Source: Coenobita brevimanus (taxonomy: Eukaryota; Arthropoda; Malacostraca; Decapoda; Coenobitidae). Taken from it: a stretch of DNA of 64,000 nt. The notes beneath the pieces are model-generated. The model saw nothing but the letters and a program-made list of their open reading frames with translations, did no database searches and was not told the origin of the DNA. Below are positions 32,601-44,604 of this stretch, in pieces; the first letter of the stretch is position 1; the number at the start of each line of letters is the position of its first letter. Both the position numbers and the translations under genes were made by a program. The DNA lies in assembly GCA_032717465.1 (NCBI GenBank), contig CM064655.1, positions 18,454,835 through 18,518,834 of the forward strand, in the 5' to 3' direction.

Positions 32601-33304
32601 TGCATAAACAGAAAGAGCGCATTGCGTGCCGCATACCTGTCTTGTGGGCTGAACCATCGTCACACGAACAGTCGGAATGATCTGTGGTTTTTCTCTCTGC
32701 GCTGATTACGAACAAAACAGTCCAGATGTCAGTTCAGGCCACTTAGGTACTGTTACATAATTTATTTAGGGCATTATATCCCGTTTCCAGATCCAGGTAC
32801 TGCAGTCAAGGTCTGTTTTTCCCAGATCACATCCAGTAAGGTCAACGTCAGTCTATGAAGGTCAGCCCAGGACCTTTCAGGTCCGATACAGTTTATTCGA
32901 ACCATTTAATATTCAATCCGTCTTAGACAGATGAATTCAGGTTCATTCACAGCCATTCAGGACCAACCAGGTCTATTCATCACCAGGAAGGTTGTCAGGT
33001 TTCAGTGCCATTTTGGGTCCAATCAGGCCCATTACATTTATTTCGGCCTAGTCAGGTCATCTGAGGTCAGTTACGAGAACTTAAGATCACTTATAACCAT
33101 TCAGACAATTTAAAGAAATATACGTCCATTCAGACTCGATCTGGTAAGTTCTGGTCCCATTAGGTCTATTCAGGGCCTTGACTCCCAGCCAGATCGATTC
33201 ATGTCTCCTTACATTCATTCGGGATAGTTCACATCAATTCTGGTCATTCTAGTTTATTTGAGCTAAGTGGCGCTGACTTGAAGCCTACACGTAATGGGGC
33301 AGTG
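32601..33304. repeat. Degenerate TCAGGTCCATT-type repeat array
   Basis: Motifs such as CATTCAGG, TCAGGTC, CAGGTCTATTCA and GGTCCAATCAGG recur many times without a strict period between about 32730 and 33260. They resume at about 33880-33930 (CAGGTCACTTCAGGTCCATC) beyond a MITE. It is an old minisatellite that has diverged strongly. No ORF or structure explains it. Confidence 0.55.
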
Positions 33305-33587
33305 TACACTGGGTCACAAAAGTATCGGTGCACAACATGCGTGAATCATTTGGGACCACAGAACGAAATATTAGTATCCGACCTACCACACGTTGGTAGC
33401 CCTGATGTCGGGAGGTGTTATATATCGCCAACTAGCAATATCCTCTTGCAAATATATAGCAAATGTAATGTTTATATAGACAGACACTGATGGTACACAA
33501 TGAGACGTTGGTAATGTCAGCAGTTGTTCGAACCTTTTCGGTAGGCATCACACCCCCTGTGCACCGATACTTTTGTGATCCAGTGTA
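33305..33587. mobile_element. Tc1/mariner-type MITE
   Basis: Terminal inverted repeats of about 28 bp: the left end begins CACTGGGTCACAAAAGTATC then GGTGCACA, and the right end, reversed, begins CACTGGATCACAAAAGTATC then GGTGCACA. One mismatch. TA lies directly outside both ends, the usual target duplication of this superfamily. The 279-bp element has no transposase, so it is non-autonomous. It interrupts the degenerate TCAGGTC array. Confidence 0.88.
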
Positions 33588-35271
33588 CCGTGGGTGGAGT
33601 AAAGCAGCTGTAGCGTCCATCCAGGAAACAAATCTCCTCATATTTCTCTGCACCTCGCCATGAGACTTAGTCCGACCCTGGTCAGGCGCTGTCTACCACA
33701 AGAGGGCGCCAGTTTCTTACACCATGTACTTAGTGTACTATACTTGTAGGGCAACCCCACAGAAGCAGTTGCATACTGGTGGTCGACAGGACTGCTCGGC
33801 CATACATACCAAGGTCAAGCAACTACAGTAACGGCAACTACAGTAACGGCAACTTCAGCCACGTTCAGATCCAAACACATACATTCAGCGATATTTTAGG
33901 CTTTCAGGTCACTTCAGGTCCATCAAGTCGATGTAAATCAACATTCGAGTCATCCCTATGAAGGTATGCACCAACAAAAAATCAGGCCTACACGTGCCAC
34001 GGTTTTGAAATGGTGATTGAGGACTTTCGCGACTGGATGTGATGGGAGAAACAGGCAAGTGGGATGGGCTGGGATGGCAAGCCAAGATGGGACAATTATA
34101 TCCTGTGAACATGGGCGTTGTAGGCTGGCAGGCAATCAGGGCAGTTATTAACCATTCAGAGGTGATACTAGGTGGCATTACTGTGGGCGTTGGAAGTTGT
34201 TAGGTATGCATAAGCTGAAAAAAAAAAAAAAAAAAAAAAAAGAATATTGTTGGAAGGACGGCAAGATGAAAATTAAAGGTGGTAAAGTAAAAACGTGGGC
34301 GTTGGTGGGGAGGGGGGGAGGAGGAGTCGGTGGGGGGATAGGGCAGGATGGTGGTGTTGGTGACCTAGTACAAGATGAGTATACCCCGTGAAGATGGGTT
34401 TTGTATGAGAGGCGAAGTTGACAACGGGAAGGTGTAAGTCCCTCTACGTTACTTTGCATCCTCTTCAGCGGTAAACTCTTTTTATTGCCCTCAACATTAG
34501 CTTCTCTTCTTCACCTCATCACTGAATGCAAGTATTACTTCTAAATAATTTCTTTACTCAAATACTCACTTAAACAGTAGTTTCTACTCTTACAGCCTTT
34601 TCAACATTTCTTCCATCCTGTACCTTTTCAGTTACCGTACGTAATTACCTTCTATTAAATGCTGAACTACCTCATGCAGCACACTCTCGCAATACAATCA
34701 GTCTGCCTTTGAATTTAATTGTCTCAAAGTCTCTTTTTTCTCCACTGCACACAGTGGGCGAGGTGCGGTCTTTCTAAGGAGGAGGAGGAGGTTGTAAAAA
34801 AAAAAAAAAAAAAAGTTACATACCAACCTAAATGCCCTGAAGCGTTACAGAAAAGTTTTAGGGCAAACTACTGTATTAGCACGGATTTTTTTTTTTTTTT
34901 TTTTTTTTTGGGGGGGGGGCTAGCTATAACATTATCAGCATTGGCTGTGAACCTCTAGCTTTCATACAGGTTCCTGTTGTGAAGTGGGGCTGAACGTTTT
35001 TGCTTTACTTGTTTTCTACTGCCAAGTCAAACATTAAAACTGATTTTTATTCTCGGTTTCCTTCCAAACATTATTAGGCTACTGCTTTCATTATTAACAT
35101 AATTTGACAATATCCTGGATCACAATTTGCAATCTGTTATTTCAAACTGACTTCGGCCTGGCCAATTATAACGGCACATTATTCATTCATTCACACCATC
35201 AAACAGGAGTACATGTGTTGTATCCATGTGTGTGACAGCAGGTACAGGATATTTAGGAAGTATGTGTGTTG

Positions 35272-35276
<5 letters not shown>
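33588..35276. other. Intronic sequence without recognised genes; homopolymer runs
   Basis: Contains the tail of the degenerate array (to about 33950), a G-rich stretch at 34290-34350, poly-A runs at about 34219-34241 and 34797-34814, and a poly-T/poly-G run at about 34886-34918. No ORF with a known domain. Confidence 0.5.

Positions 35277-35345
<69 letters not shown>
35277..35345. repeat. (TA)n microsatellite at the Ty3 element boundary
   Basis: About 34 TA units ending directly at the LTR terminus TGTTACG of the Ty3-type element. The opposite LTR ends next to a TCTATTTATCTGTCTATC stretch. No clean target-site duplication can be read because one flank is repetitive. Confidence 0.95.
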
Positions 35346-35349
<4 letters not shown>

Positions 35350-35986
35350 ACGTCCTCGTCCCACAATGCCACAGGCTCCAACAGCAATAGTTCAGTAGAG
35401 GAAGGACGTTGCCCAGTGAGTTGTTGTTCTTAATGTTGGCCTTTCGGTGTGCAATCAGCTCAGGCGTTGTAAATAAGCACTGGCTTCTTAAGATCGCTGT
35501 CTTTATTTTCCAGATAATTACACTTAATACGTGCCAGCTTCACTTCACTGTTTTCACAAGTACCGGAGCTATACAATCTGCACTGACACTGAAATGTCAC
35601 TGAGCTAAACTCAACCGAACTGAAACTCCTCTACTCCCTTCCCCACCCTTATATATGCTCCCTATATACTAGAATAATCTGCTACATTCTCGGAAATGCA
35701 ACAGTTAACAACTCGAAGATATCCAAAAAATCCAGAATTTTTTTACATTCTGTAACACTCTAAATTATGAAGCATACAGACAGAGATAAAATTACATAAT
35801 TTAACAAACAATCACATAAATAAAACATTATAGAGAAAAATGAGCATAAAAATTAATGTGTAATTTACAAAATACCTCCACTCACCAACAGGAGACTAAC
35901 TGGCAACTCTGACACATAACTGAATAATACAAGAAATACTGAGAACCTTCCAGTACTTCCTATCTAGCAAATCCCTTTTCTCAACA
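35346..35986 (-). repeat. 3' LTR of the Ty3-type element
   Basis: 641 bp, with minus-strand ends TGTTGAGAA..GGACGTAACA (TG..CA). It aligns with 41417-42041 over the whole length with many substitutions and small indels, for example around the shared CCTTTCGGTGTGCAA and ATACAATCTGCACTGACACTG. The purine tract lies just inside it at about 35987-35999. Confidence 0.88.
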
Positions 35987-36110
35987 CTACCCCCTACCTA
36001 GTCTTTTTGTTGTCCCGACAAAACTGCGCAATGTATACAAACATAAACCTTAATCCTAATGAAACATCTAATTATACACAAAATTATCCTTCAACTAATC
36101 AGGTCTCCTC

Positions 36111-37236
36111 CTATGCCACTTCCAACGATGTCCCTGCTCCTCCACACAGTTCACTCCTCCTGGAATGTCTTGGCCTCTTCCTGATGTGCTTCTTCTCTTG
36201 GGAAACTGTCACCATCCTCTTGCACTTCAGCTCCTCGGTCCTCCTCAACATCCTCAGCTGCAGAAGAGCACAATTCCTCCGAGACGTTCCAGCTGTACTG
36301 TCCTGGCCCATAGTACTGCACAGATGATGCACGTGTACCACCTTTGGGTGAGACTTCCTACCTCCCCAAATCCGGTACATTACGTCTAATAAGCGGTCCA
36401 ACACAATGTAAGACCCATCCCATGGCCTTTGCACCTTCAATGAATGTCCTTTCTTCCACTGAGGATTGTATAACCAAACTTTGTCACCATCCTTGAAGCT
36501 CACTTCACTTACTTTGGCATCATACTTGCACTTATCACTTCGCCTGAAAACCTTAGAGCTTTTTGCACTTGATGACGTACTTCAGCCAGGGTTTCCTGAA
36601 GATGCTTCGCATAGTTAGAGGTGTCTGTAGGCAGCTCTTCACCAGATGGTCTTCCCATTAACAAGTCAATGGGTAAACATAACTCGTGGCCCAGCATCAG
36701 TTTTGTAGGGGTGCAGCTGGTAAACTCATGGGATGCAGACCGATATGCCATCAGCATTTCTGGTCACAATCTCTCTGTCCCTCTAAACAGCACTTGGAAA
36801 GTTCTTGTCCCAGGGTCCAGTTGAATTTCTCCACCATCCCATCTGACTGTGGCCTTAATGGGGTTGTCCTGGTCTTCTTGATCCCCAGTAACTTGCAGCA
36901 CTCATGGAACACAGCAGACTCGAACTTTCTGCCCTGGTCTGAATGTAGCTCTTGTGACATCCCAAAACGACAGAAAAACTGGTTAACCAACACCTGAGTA
37001 ACAGTCGCAGCCTCTTGATCAGGGATAGCATAAGCTTCTGGCCACTATGTGAAGCAGTCCATGGCAACACATATATACCAGTTTCTTCTTTCAGTGGGTG
37101 GCAGAGGTCCAGCAATGTCCACTGCGAGTCTTTCCATCGGTGCACCCACCTGGTACAGCTGGAGTGATGCAACCACGTTTCTTGGGTCCCTTCTTGGCAC
37201 ATCATACATCACAGGCCTGACACCACTCTTCAACAT
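36111..37236 (-). pseudogene. Integrase of the Ty3-type element
   Basis: Pieces 37045-37236, 36751-36993, 36509-36757 and 36111-36503 form one integrase across frameshifts. All three catalytic residues can be read: D in LAVDIAGPLPP, D in LHSDQGRKF and E in DGMVEKFNWTL. The C-terminal part has VWLYNPQWKKGHSLKVQRPW and YRIWGGRKSHPKVVHVHHL, the GPY-type end. The region upstream retains a WCQACD-like zinc-binding remnant. Integrase inserts the cDNA into the host genome. Confidence 0.88.
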
Positions 37237-37651
37237 CCTGACTCATGACAGTCCAGTAGAACTTCTGTCGCAGCCGGCTTAGAGTTTATTCACTCCCAGG
37301 TGCCCACTAGTGATCTGGTTATGAGACTCATCCAAGAGCCCCGACCTCATTTTTTTTAGAACCAACAGTTGCCAATACTTGTTGAGGCCATCAGTGTCTC
37401 CTACTGACACTCCAGTCGTCCGTTGCTCAAACGAAGAAGGACCCACTGACTCCAGTAGCCCTTAGTCGCAGGGCTCAATCTGGAAACCTCTTCCCAAGAT
37501 GGTCGCACTGTACTCCACTGCAGCCAGCCTAGCACTGGTTGTAAATATGCATCCTTTTCAGGTCTTCTTCATCTGACACTGGCCCTGTCATTGCAGTACG
37601 GCTGCATTTTTTGCTACGGTCTTCTTTTTACTACACTGCCGGCACTCTGGG

Positions 37652-38086
37652 TCACAGGCTGTCAGCACTGCCATGTACCTGCAGGTGCTGCACCTCACAG
37701 TCGTGCTGGTCCAGCTTCGCAAGCCAGCATGCTGGTTGTCCTTCCAAATTATTTAACGTCTTCAGCCACTTGAATGCTGCATGGTCCATCCTGATGATGA
37801 AGCAGGACCCATACAAGTAGGGATGGAAGAAATCAAGGCTCTTCATCATTGCCAAGAGCTCCTTATGGGTCACACAGAAGTTCCACTCTGGTGGGCTGAG
37901 CTTCTTGCTGTAGTACACTACCACATGCTCTTTGCCATCCTTCCTTTGCGAAAGCGCTCCACCAATACCTTGGTCACTGGTGTCACAGTCCAGGATGAAT
38001 GGCTGACTCTGATCTGGGTATGGCAACATTGGACAGCTTGCCAAAGCATGCTTGAGTTCATCAAAGGCCTTCTTAGTCACTGCCAT
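37652..38086 (-). pseudogene. RNase H of the Ty3-type element
   Basis: The frame reads AFDELKHALASCPMLPYPDQ, FILDCDTSDQGIGGALSQ, VVYYSKKLSPPEWNFCVTHK-type and LLAMMKSLDFFHPYLYG. The DTSDxGxG motif and the NFCVTHKELLA segment are those of the Ty3 RNase H connected to RT. It joins to the RT frame through a frameshift near 38090. Confidence 0.88.
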
Positions 38087-38270
38087 CCACGTAAACTATT
38101 ACCTCTTCCTCAACAACTTGTGCAGAGGTGCAACTATCGTTGCAAAGTCCTTAACAAAACGCCGATGGCAGGTACACAAGCCCAGGAAACTCTATAGCTC
38201 CTCCATACAAGTTGGAACCAGTCAGTTTTCCACAGCTGCCACCTTCTTTGGATCAGTACAGATGCCGACC

Positions 38271-38936
38271 TCACCTGCAATGTGTCTCAGGTACTTCATT
38301 TCCTTCTGAAACAAGTAGCACTTCTTGCAGTTCAGCTTGAAGTGTGCTGCTCGGATCCTGTTGAACATCTCTGACAGCCTCTCCAATTTCTGGTCGAAAG
38401 TCCATCCAAACAGTTACATCGTCAAGATAGATGAAAGCTGTCTGCCAGTACAAGCCTTCCAGTACACTATCCGTAAGATGCTGAAAAGTAGCTGGGACAT
38501 TGCATAGACCAAATGGCATCACTTTAAACTGCCATAAACCCCGCCCATACGAAACGGTTGTTTTCTCCTTGTCCTTCTCTGCAACCTTGACCTGGTGGTA
38601 TCCTGCTTTCATATCTAGGGTGGAGAACCACTTGGCACCTAACAGAGCATCCAGTGTGTCATTAATCCTTGGCAAGGGGTGTGCATCCTTCACTGTCATT
38701 TCATGTGTGCCTCGATAATCCACACAGCACCTTATCGAGCCATCCTTCTTCCATGCCAGAACCACTGCTGATGCCCAGGGACTGCTGGACTTTTCAAACA
38801 CTCCTTGACTTTGGAGATTCCCCATCACCTTCTCCATTTCTTGCCGCTGGGCTGGCATCATCCTCTTTGCTAGCTGTTTAATCAGGTGATGATCCCCGGT
38901 GTCTATACAATGCATCACCAGATCAGTGCACCCCAC
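38271..38936 (-). pseudogene. Reverse transcriptase of the Ty3-type element
   Basis: A long frame with the RT motif series: GVFEKSSSPWASAVVLAWKK, RCCVDYRGTHEMTVKDAHPL, FSTLDMKAGYHQV, KTTVSYGRGLWQFKVMPFGL and AFIYLDDVTVW. The catalytic YLDD is intact. After about codon 180 the frame departs from the family and a frameshift separates it from RNase H. RT copies the element's RNA into DNA. Confidence 0.9.
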
Positions 38937-39175
38937 GTCTAGGTCTCCAGTGGATTTTTTTTTTTTTTTTTATGTGTCCGACTCTGGGCATAGGCTTCAC
39001 AACCTGCTATCAAGGCCCAGCAGTCCTCCTACGTACCATACACCTCTACATGTCACCATACATCAACAAACTTCATCAGCAGCTGCCTCAGCTTCAGCAT
39101 GTGAGTCCTCCAGGCATTGGCAACTCCTTGAAAATAGGTCTTGTAAGTGGTCTGGCAGATACCCATCTTCTTAGC

Positions 39176-39922
39176 CTACACTCCTTTTACAGGTCTTCCT
39201 CTGATGCCACTTGGGTCCACTGCCTGGCACAGTCCCACAGTTTCTCCGTCATTGATCCTCTGCGTCCCATGCAAGAAATTGGCCACCACAAGCAGCACGT
39301 CACCTCCACCTGTTTCCACCAAAGTCCTCCCCACCATCACTACAGCCTTCGTCTTGCACCGTACATCCGGCTCCACCATCCCAGGACAGCTATCTAAAGA
39401 GCCACTCACTCTACACTCGAGTAGTAGTTCTGATCTTGAGGATATCACTGTAGTGTGCAGCGCCCTCACCTCACCACCAGAACTGGTGCCTCTCACCTCC
39501 ATGATGGGAACCGACTTTCCTTGGGCCTTGAGTTTCATGGAGCAGAAGTCCAGCTCACATCCCATGGACATCAGATAGTTCAGATCAAGAAGGCGAGGAT
39601 CCTCCATGTCGACCACGTAGACTGGAAGTGTAGCCTCTGACCATGCCATTTCAATCCGGACATCCAGAGGTCCCCTCAGTTCTACGCAGTACCCAATTAT
39701 GCCAAACAGTTGTTTTGATGACTCAGGCAGCTACTGATGATGTAAAACATCAGGCCTAACGAAAGTCTGCTCTGAAGCTGAATCATTCACCAGAGAACAC
39801 TTCTTGCTGCCTATTCTTCCATCTACCTTCACGCTGTCAATCGCAGTTTTCTTGCATTTTCTCGGTGGTGGGGCTACTTGTGAAAAGCTGGCTGGTGGTT
39901 GCCCCTTAACACCAGCCTCCAC
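39176..39922 (-). pseudogene. Protease and linker region of the Ty3-type element
   Basis: 39731-39922 ends with CSLVNDSASEQTFVRPDVL, which corresponds to the LVDTGA..TFV active site of retropepsins, but has DSA where D-T/S-G is required. The glycine is missing and the protease would be inactive. 39176-39649 continues with VYVVDMEDPRLLDLNYLMSM and ends VDPSGIRGRPVKGV, the stretch between protease and RT in this lineage. Confidence 0.65.
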
Positions 39923-41363
39923 TAGTTTTCCACCTCTTTCTGGTCTTCTGCAGCCTTCTTCCTGTGGTCCTTCTCATTTGGAAAATCATTGCAGAAGTGT
40001 CCCACCTCACCACATGTCCAACACCCGTAAGCTGCAATAGCGGGTTTCCCTGCACTGCTCTGTTCTTGTTCCTTCTTCCATTTGCAACAATTCTCCTTTT
40101 TGTGTCCTGGCTTCCCAAAGAACCAGAAACCTCCTCCGGTCTTCTCCTGTTCCCTCATCCACTTGTAGCAGTCTTTTTCCTATGTCCTGGCTTCTCATTG
40201 TACCAGCAACTTCCTTCAAATTTTTCCACTTCATGTACCTGCCCCTTTCTTGCCTTGAATCCAGCATTATGACCTGCCTGAAAAGCGGATGTACTGGACC
40301 TAACGTAGGACTCAAATTCTAGAGCCCTGGCTAGTGTTTCTTGCATGCTCCTCGGTTGTGCCTCCATCACTCGCACTTTCAACTCAGCATTATCAAGAGC
40401 ATTGATGGACTGGTCCCCCAGTAGAATAGCCAACAAGTTAGGTGCTGCTCAAGGGTACGCCTTGTATGCCATACTCTCCAGGTCATAAGCAAGCTGCTGT
40501 AAGGATTCTCCTCGAGCCTGTACACAGCTCCGGAATCTTGCTCTGTAAACCTCAGTCTTGTACATGGTCCCATATCTGCACTCCAGTCCTTTTACTAAGG
40601 ACTGATAACTGTTCCTCTCCTTCGCTGACATCTGATCAAGAATCTCCACTGAGGCACCCCTGAGGCTAATAGCAAGCTGCACTGCCCTCTGCCTATCATC
40701 CCAACCATTCTGATCAGCAAGTAACTCAAACTGTGCTCGGTAAGCTTCCCAAGATACTCTACCATCATATTCCTGAGGTTTCTTTTTCATTGGATCCCCA
40801 TTATAGCCATGCACTACACCGGTTTGAAACCTAAAAATCGGGACATCATAAATAAGTCCATGACTTAAAACCTCTGCATTCGGATTATTCAGCCCTGTAA
40901 TTCTACTTTTAGATGCTTGGGACTCGGTCAAGATCCACCATACACTACCTATTTTTTTCATATGTTCCCTGTACACTAACCTGAGGCTAAGCAGTGCAAT
41001 ATTTTTCTACAGCCTCAATTTTCTCACTAAATATCTTTAAATGGCTGTCTACATGCTGTCTGCACTCCATCAAATTATTGCTTACCTCATACTTCTGCTG
41101 CTCTAGCTTGGCATCTACTTCCTCCTTAACTGTTGCTGTTCTTCCTTCATTTCCCCCATGAATGTATCCAGCTGTCCTTGCATCCTCAGTTTTAATTCCC
41201 ACTGTTGCCCTTCTACTGCCTTTTGAAGCTGTTCATGACGTTCTTTCCGTTCTGCATTGTGTGCTTGTAGTTGTACACTTTGTGCTTGTAACAGCTTCAT
41301 AATTGCAACCAGCAATGCCTCTTCTTGCCTAGCTTGGCCTCTTGTCTGTACCCCTGCCTCCAT
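39922..41363 (-). pseudogene. gag region of the Ty3-type element
   Basis: Pieces at 41115-41363 (start MEAGVQTRGQARQEE, coiled coil rich in Gln/Glu), 40987-41202, 40449-40976, 40155-40436 and 39922-40158. The 40449-40976 piece carries the capsid-like PQEYDGRVSWEAYRAQFELL and YQSLVKGLECRYG. The nucleocapsid part shows CWYNEKPGHRKK, CCKWKK and CWTCGEVGHFCNDF, zinc-knuckle patterns with some Cys lost. Frame changes separate the pieces. Gag packages the element RNA; this copy cannot make a full protein. Confidence 0.8.
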
Positions 41364-41416
41364 GTCGAAGGTCTGACTCAGTGCACTATTCTAATGGTCC
41401 ACACTCATGACACCAC

Positions 41417-42041
41417 CGTTACGTTACCGTCCCACACTGCCACAGGCTCCAACAACAGTATTGCAGTATAGGAAGGACATTGCCCAGTGAATTCTCCTTA
41501 AAGTCAACCTTTCGGTGTGCAACAACAGGATCAGGTCAGGCGTTGTAAATAAACACTAGCTTCTTAAGTTCGCTGTCGATACTCACACTTAATGCTTGCC
41601 AACTTCACTGTTTTCACAGGTACCAGAGCTATACAATCTGCACTGACACTGAACTGGCACTAAGCTAAACTCAAGCCGAATTGAAACTCCTCTACTCCCT
41701 TCCCCATCCTTATATAAGTTCCTTATTTACTAAAATGATCTACTACATTCTCGGAAAAGCAACAGTTACCAACTCGGAAACATTAAAATATCCATAGGTT
41801 TCTCACACTATGTAATACTCTAAATTATGTAGCATACAAAGTGAGATAAAATTACATAATTTAACAGTCACATAAATAAAACATTATAGAGAAAAAATGG
41901 ATAAAAATTTATGTATAATTTACAAAATACCTCCATTCCCAAACAGCAGGCTATCTGGCAACTCTGATACGTAACTGAAAAATACGAGAAACACTGAGAA
42001 CCATCCAATACTCATTACCTAACAAATCCCGCTTCTCAACA
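41417..42041 (-). repeat. 5' LTR of the Ty3-type element
   Basis: 625 bp. The minus-strand start is TGTTGAGAAGCGGG and the end is CGTAACG (one base off the CA terminus of the other LTR). TTATATAAG-type sequence near 41711 on the plus strand reads CTTATATAAGGATGGGG on the minus strand and is a plausible TATA box in U3. The two LTRs differ visibly, which indicates an old insertion. Confidence 0.85.
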
Positions 42042-43031
42042 ATCTATTTATCTGTCTATCTATTACCAGAATTCTTAATCCCGTACAGGGTTGCCACAAA
42101 CAAATCGCCTCCATGTCGCCCCGTCCCCCGCCATTTCACTGCCCTGCTCCAAGCTCACACACCCCCACTCTCATATACCTCTCCACTCCATCCCTCCATC
42201 TCATCCTTGGCCTCACCCTCCCTCTCCCCCCCTCCACCTCACTCACATACCCTCTCCTCATTAGTCTCTCACTCGCCATCCTATCCACATGGCCAAACCA
42301 CCTCAGTGTGTTTCTCCTAACGCTTCCCATCACAGCCACATCCACACCACAACGATCCTTCGCTTCCTCATTTGTCAATCTGTCTCTCCATGTGACTCCA
42401 CATGCTCCTCTCAAATAACTCATTTCCATAGCTCTCACTCTTGACTTCTGTCCCTCCAACAAGGTCCAAGCTTCACTTCCATACGTTAGAGTTGGTATCA
42501 CAATACTGTCATGTAGTAACTTTTTCACTTCCATGCTCACTTCCCTGTTTCTTATCACTGCCTTCAAGGAACCAGTACCCTTTCTTCCTTGTTGTACCCT
42601 TTCAAGCACTTCACCCTCTAAACTTCCATCCCCACTCATCACACTACCCAAGTACTTAAACGCACTCATATTTTCCATTTCCTTCTCATCCAACCTCACT
42701 GTACATTCACTGACTTCACCTCTCTCGAAGACAATAACTTTACTCTTCCTTACATTCACCTTTAGATTCCGTTTCTTACATACTCTCCCAGTCTCATCCA
42801 CCAAGCCTTGCAGCTCCCCTTCGTCTTCACTTAACAACACAGTATCATCTGCAAACAACAGTTCAGGGAGTTTCCAAACACTGGCCTCTCTCATTAAGGC
42901 CGCTCCAACATCCACAGCCCTACCTTTTATCTCTTACAATCCCATCCATATACAGTTTGAGCAACCATGGGGACATGACATATCCTGTTTCAATCAACCA
43001 TTCAAATAGAAAAATTCACTCAGTTCACTAT

Positions 43032-43035
<4 letters not shown>
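42042..43035 (-). mobile_element. RTE-A, 5'-truncated non-LTR element
   Basis: Minus strand. The 42136-42915 frame (259 codons, uninterrupted) has LPELLFADDTVLLSEDEGEL (FADD box), the VNVRKSKVIVFERGE segment, TLTYGSEAWTL, EMSYLRGACGVT and the C-terminal RRNTLRWFGHVDRMASERLM plus RPRMRWRDGVERYM of RTE-related RTs. Upstream, around 42925-42990, the sequence still reads VMSPWLLKLYMDGIV in another frame. The 3' UTR ends in GGTAATAGATAGACAGATAAATAGAT-like tail at 42042, joined to the 5' LTR of the Ty3 element. Truncated near the TA array at 43036. Confidence 0.82.

Positions 43036-43113
<78 letters not shown>
43036..43113. repeat. (TA)n microsatellite between two RTE copies
   Basis: About 39 TA units, continuous with the ATCATCATCATCATC (minus strand GATGATGAT) tail of RTE-C1 on the right and the 5' cut of RTE-A on the left. 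Confidence 0.95.
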
Positions 43114-43116
<3 letters not shown>

Positions 43117-44604
43117 TCATCATCATCATCAGCCATAACTAGTCCACTGCTGAACAAAGGCCTCCCCCAACCTTTTCCACGAATTCCTTGACTAAGCCAA
43201 TCTTTGCCACGTTTTCCCTGCAAATTTCTCTATCTCATCTCTCCATCTTCTCTCTGGCCCTTTTCTGCTACGCTTACAGTCTGTCAGCCTCTTGCTCCAT
43301 CAGTTATCCCTTATTCTTGCTATATGGCCTGCCCACCTCCATTTCTGTTCTTTTATAACTTTTATAATACCTTTGACTTTAGTCTGCTCTCTCAACCAAG
43401 TTGATCTTTTCCTGTCTCTTAAAGATATTCCCAACACTGACCTTTCCATTGCTCTCTGAGAACAGATTAATTTATTTTCCATTGATTTTGTCAGTTTCCA
43501 GGTCTTACAACCATACGTCATAGCTGGAATTATCTATCTATCTATCTATATACCTAGGCTGCTTCCCCCAAGGAAAGGGAGGTAGCCGAGACAGGACGAC
43601 TCACTCTCCATTTACTCATCCATTCAAACACATTCATTCACATCTTAGCCCCAAAGGGGAGAACGGACAGATCCTCACCGCATCACACCGCACAAGGGTC
43701 AACTGCGCAATGCAATCAGTGACATCCACAGCAGGGCCCGACAGCAGAACTGGTTTACCCCTGCCACATCATAACAGACCCATAACATTCGTTATATAAC
43801 ATTCGTTATATATTTTTCGTTTCATACAAAGTGGCAAGCTACTTTTCATAATGTCTCTGTGTTTACCGAAAGCTTTCAATCGAATTGTAATGCGTCGTTT
43901 TATTTTGCTATCATGATCATTTGTTAATTTTAGTATTTGTCCCAAGTAGTTGTACTCCTCAACTTCTTCAAGAATTTCATCGTATATTCTGATGACGCTC
44001 TTTGGTGTTTGTGGATTAAACACTACTTTAGTTTTACTCCGGTTCATCTTCAGTCCTACTTTCAGACTTTCTCTGTTCAGGTCATTTAACATTTCTTGCC
44101 ATGCCTCCGCTGTTTCTGAGATTAGGACAATGTCATCTGCAAATCTTAAATTGTTTAGCTTTTCTCCATCTATGTTCACTCCTTTATTTTCCCAATCTAG
44201 CTTTATGAAAATACTTTCTAGGCATGCTGTAAATAATTTTCGTGAAACTGTATCTCCCTGACACACGCCCTTCTCAGTCTTAGCTTTTTCCGAGTCCTTA
44301 CGTAATTTAACTGTAGCAGTTCCCTCTTTATATATGTTTTCGAGCAGTTTTACAATGTTCTCATTCACTCCTTGTTCTCGCAGTGAATTTATAATCGCTA
44401 TGTGCTCCACTGAATCAAAAGCCTTTTCGTATTCAACAAAACCTAAGCACAGTGGTTTATTATATTCTGTAGTTTTCTCAATTAGCTGATTCATTGTATG
44501 TAGATGATCTGTGGTTGAATACCCGCTTCGGAATCTTGCCTGTTCAAGAGGTTGGTTCTTCAAAATTGTTGTTACTCTGTTCGTAAGGACTTTAGTGAAG
44601 TTTG

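Larger units (their letters stand above)
35346..42041 (-). mobile_element. Ty3/gypsy-type LTR retrotransposon, complete outline but decayed
   Basis: Minus-strand element of 6.7 kb: 5' LTR 41417-42041, gag, protease, reverse transcriptase, RNase H, integrase, 3' LTR 35346-35986. The pol order RT-RNaseH-integrase defines the Ty3/gypsy group. After the 5' LTR the sequence TGGTGTCATGAGTGTGG is at the primer-binding position and resembles the TGGTGTCAGAAGTGG site used by several animal Ty3 lineages. A purine-rich AGGTAGGGGGTAG precedes the 3' LTR. Many frameshifts and stops split the ORFs. No envelope-type ORF follows integrase. It is sense-oriented in the host intron. Confidence 0.92.

Noticed and set aside
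32384..32605. Small Cys/His-rich protein near 32.5 kb
   Set aside because: It lies in the arm of a foldback structure with G/C homopolymer runs and has no conserved motif.
35341..42046. Target-site duplication of the Ty3 element
   Set aside because: The left flank is (TA)n and the right flank is ATCTATTTATC; the 5-bp strings differ and simple repeats make any match meaningless.
42113..42418. Plus-strand Pro/Leu/Ser ORFs over RTE copies (also near 47.2, 50.5 and 51.7 kb)
   Set aside because: Antisense shadows of the RTE reverse transcriptase frames on the minus strand.
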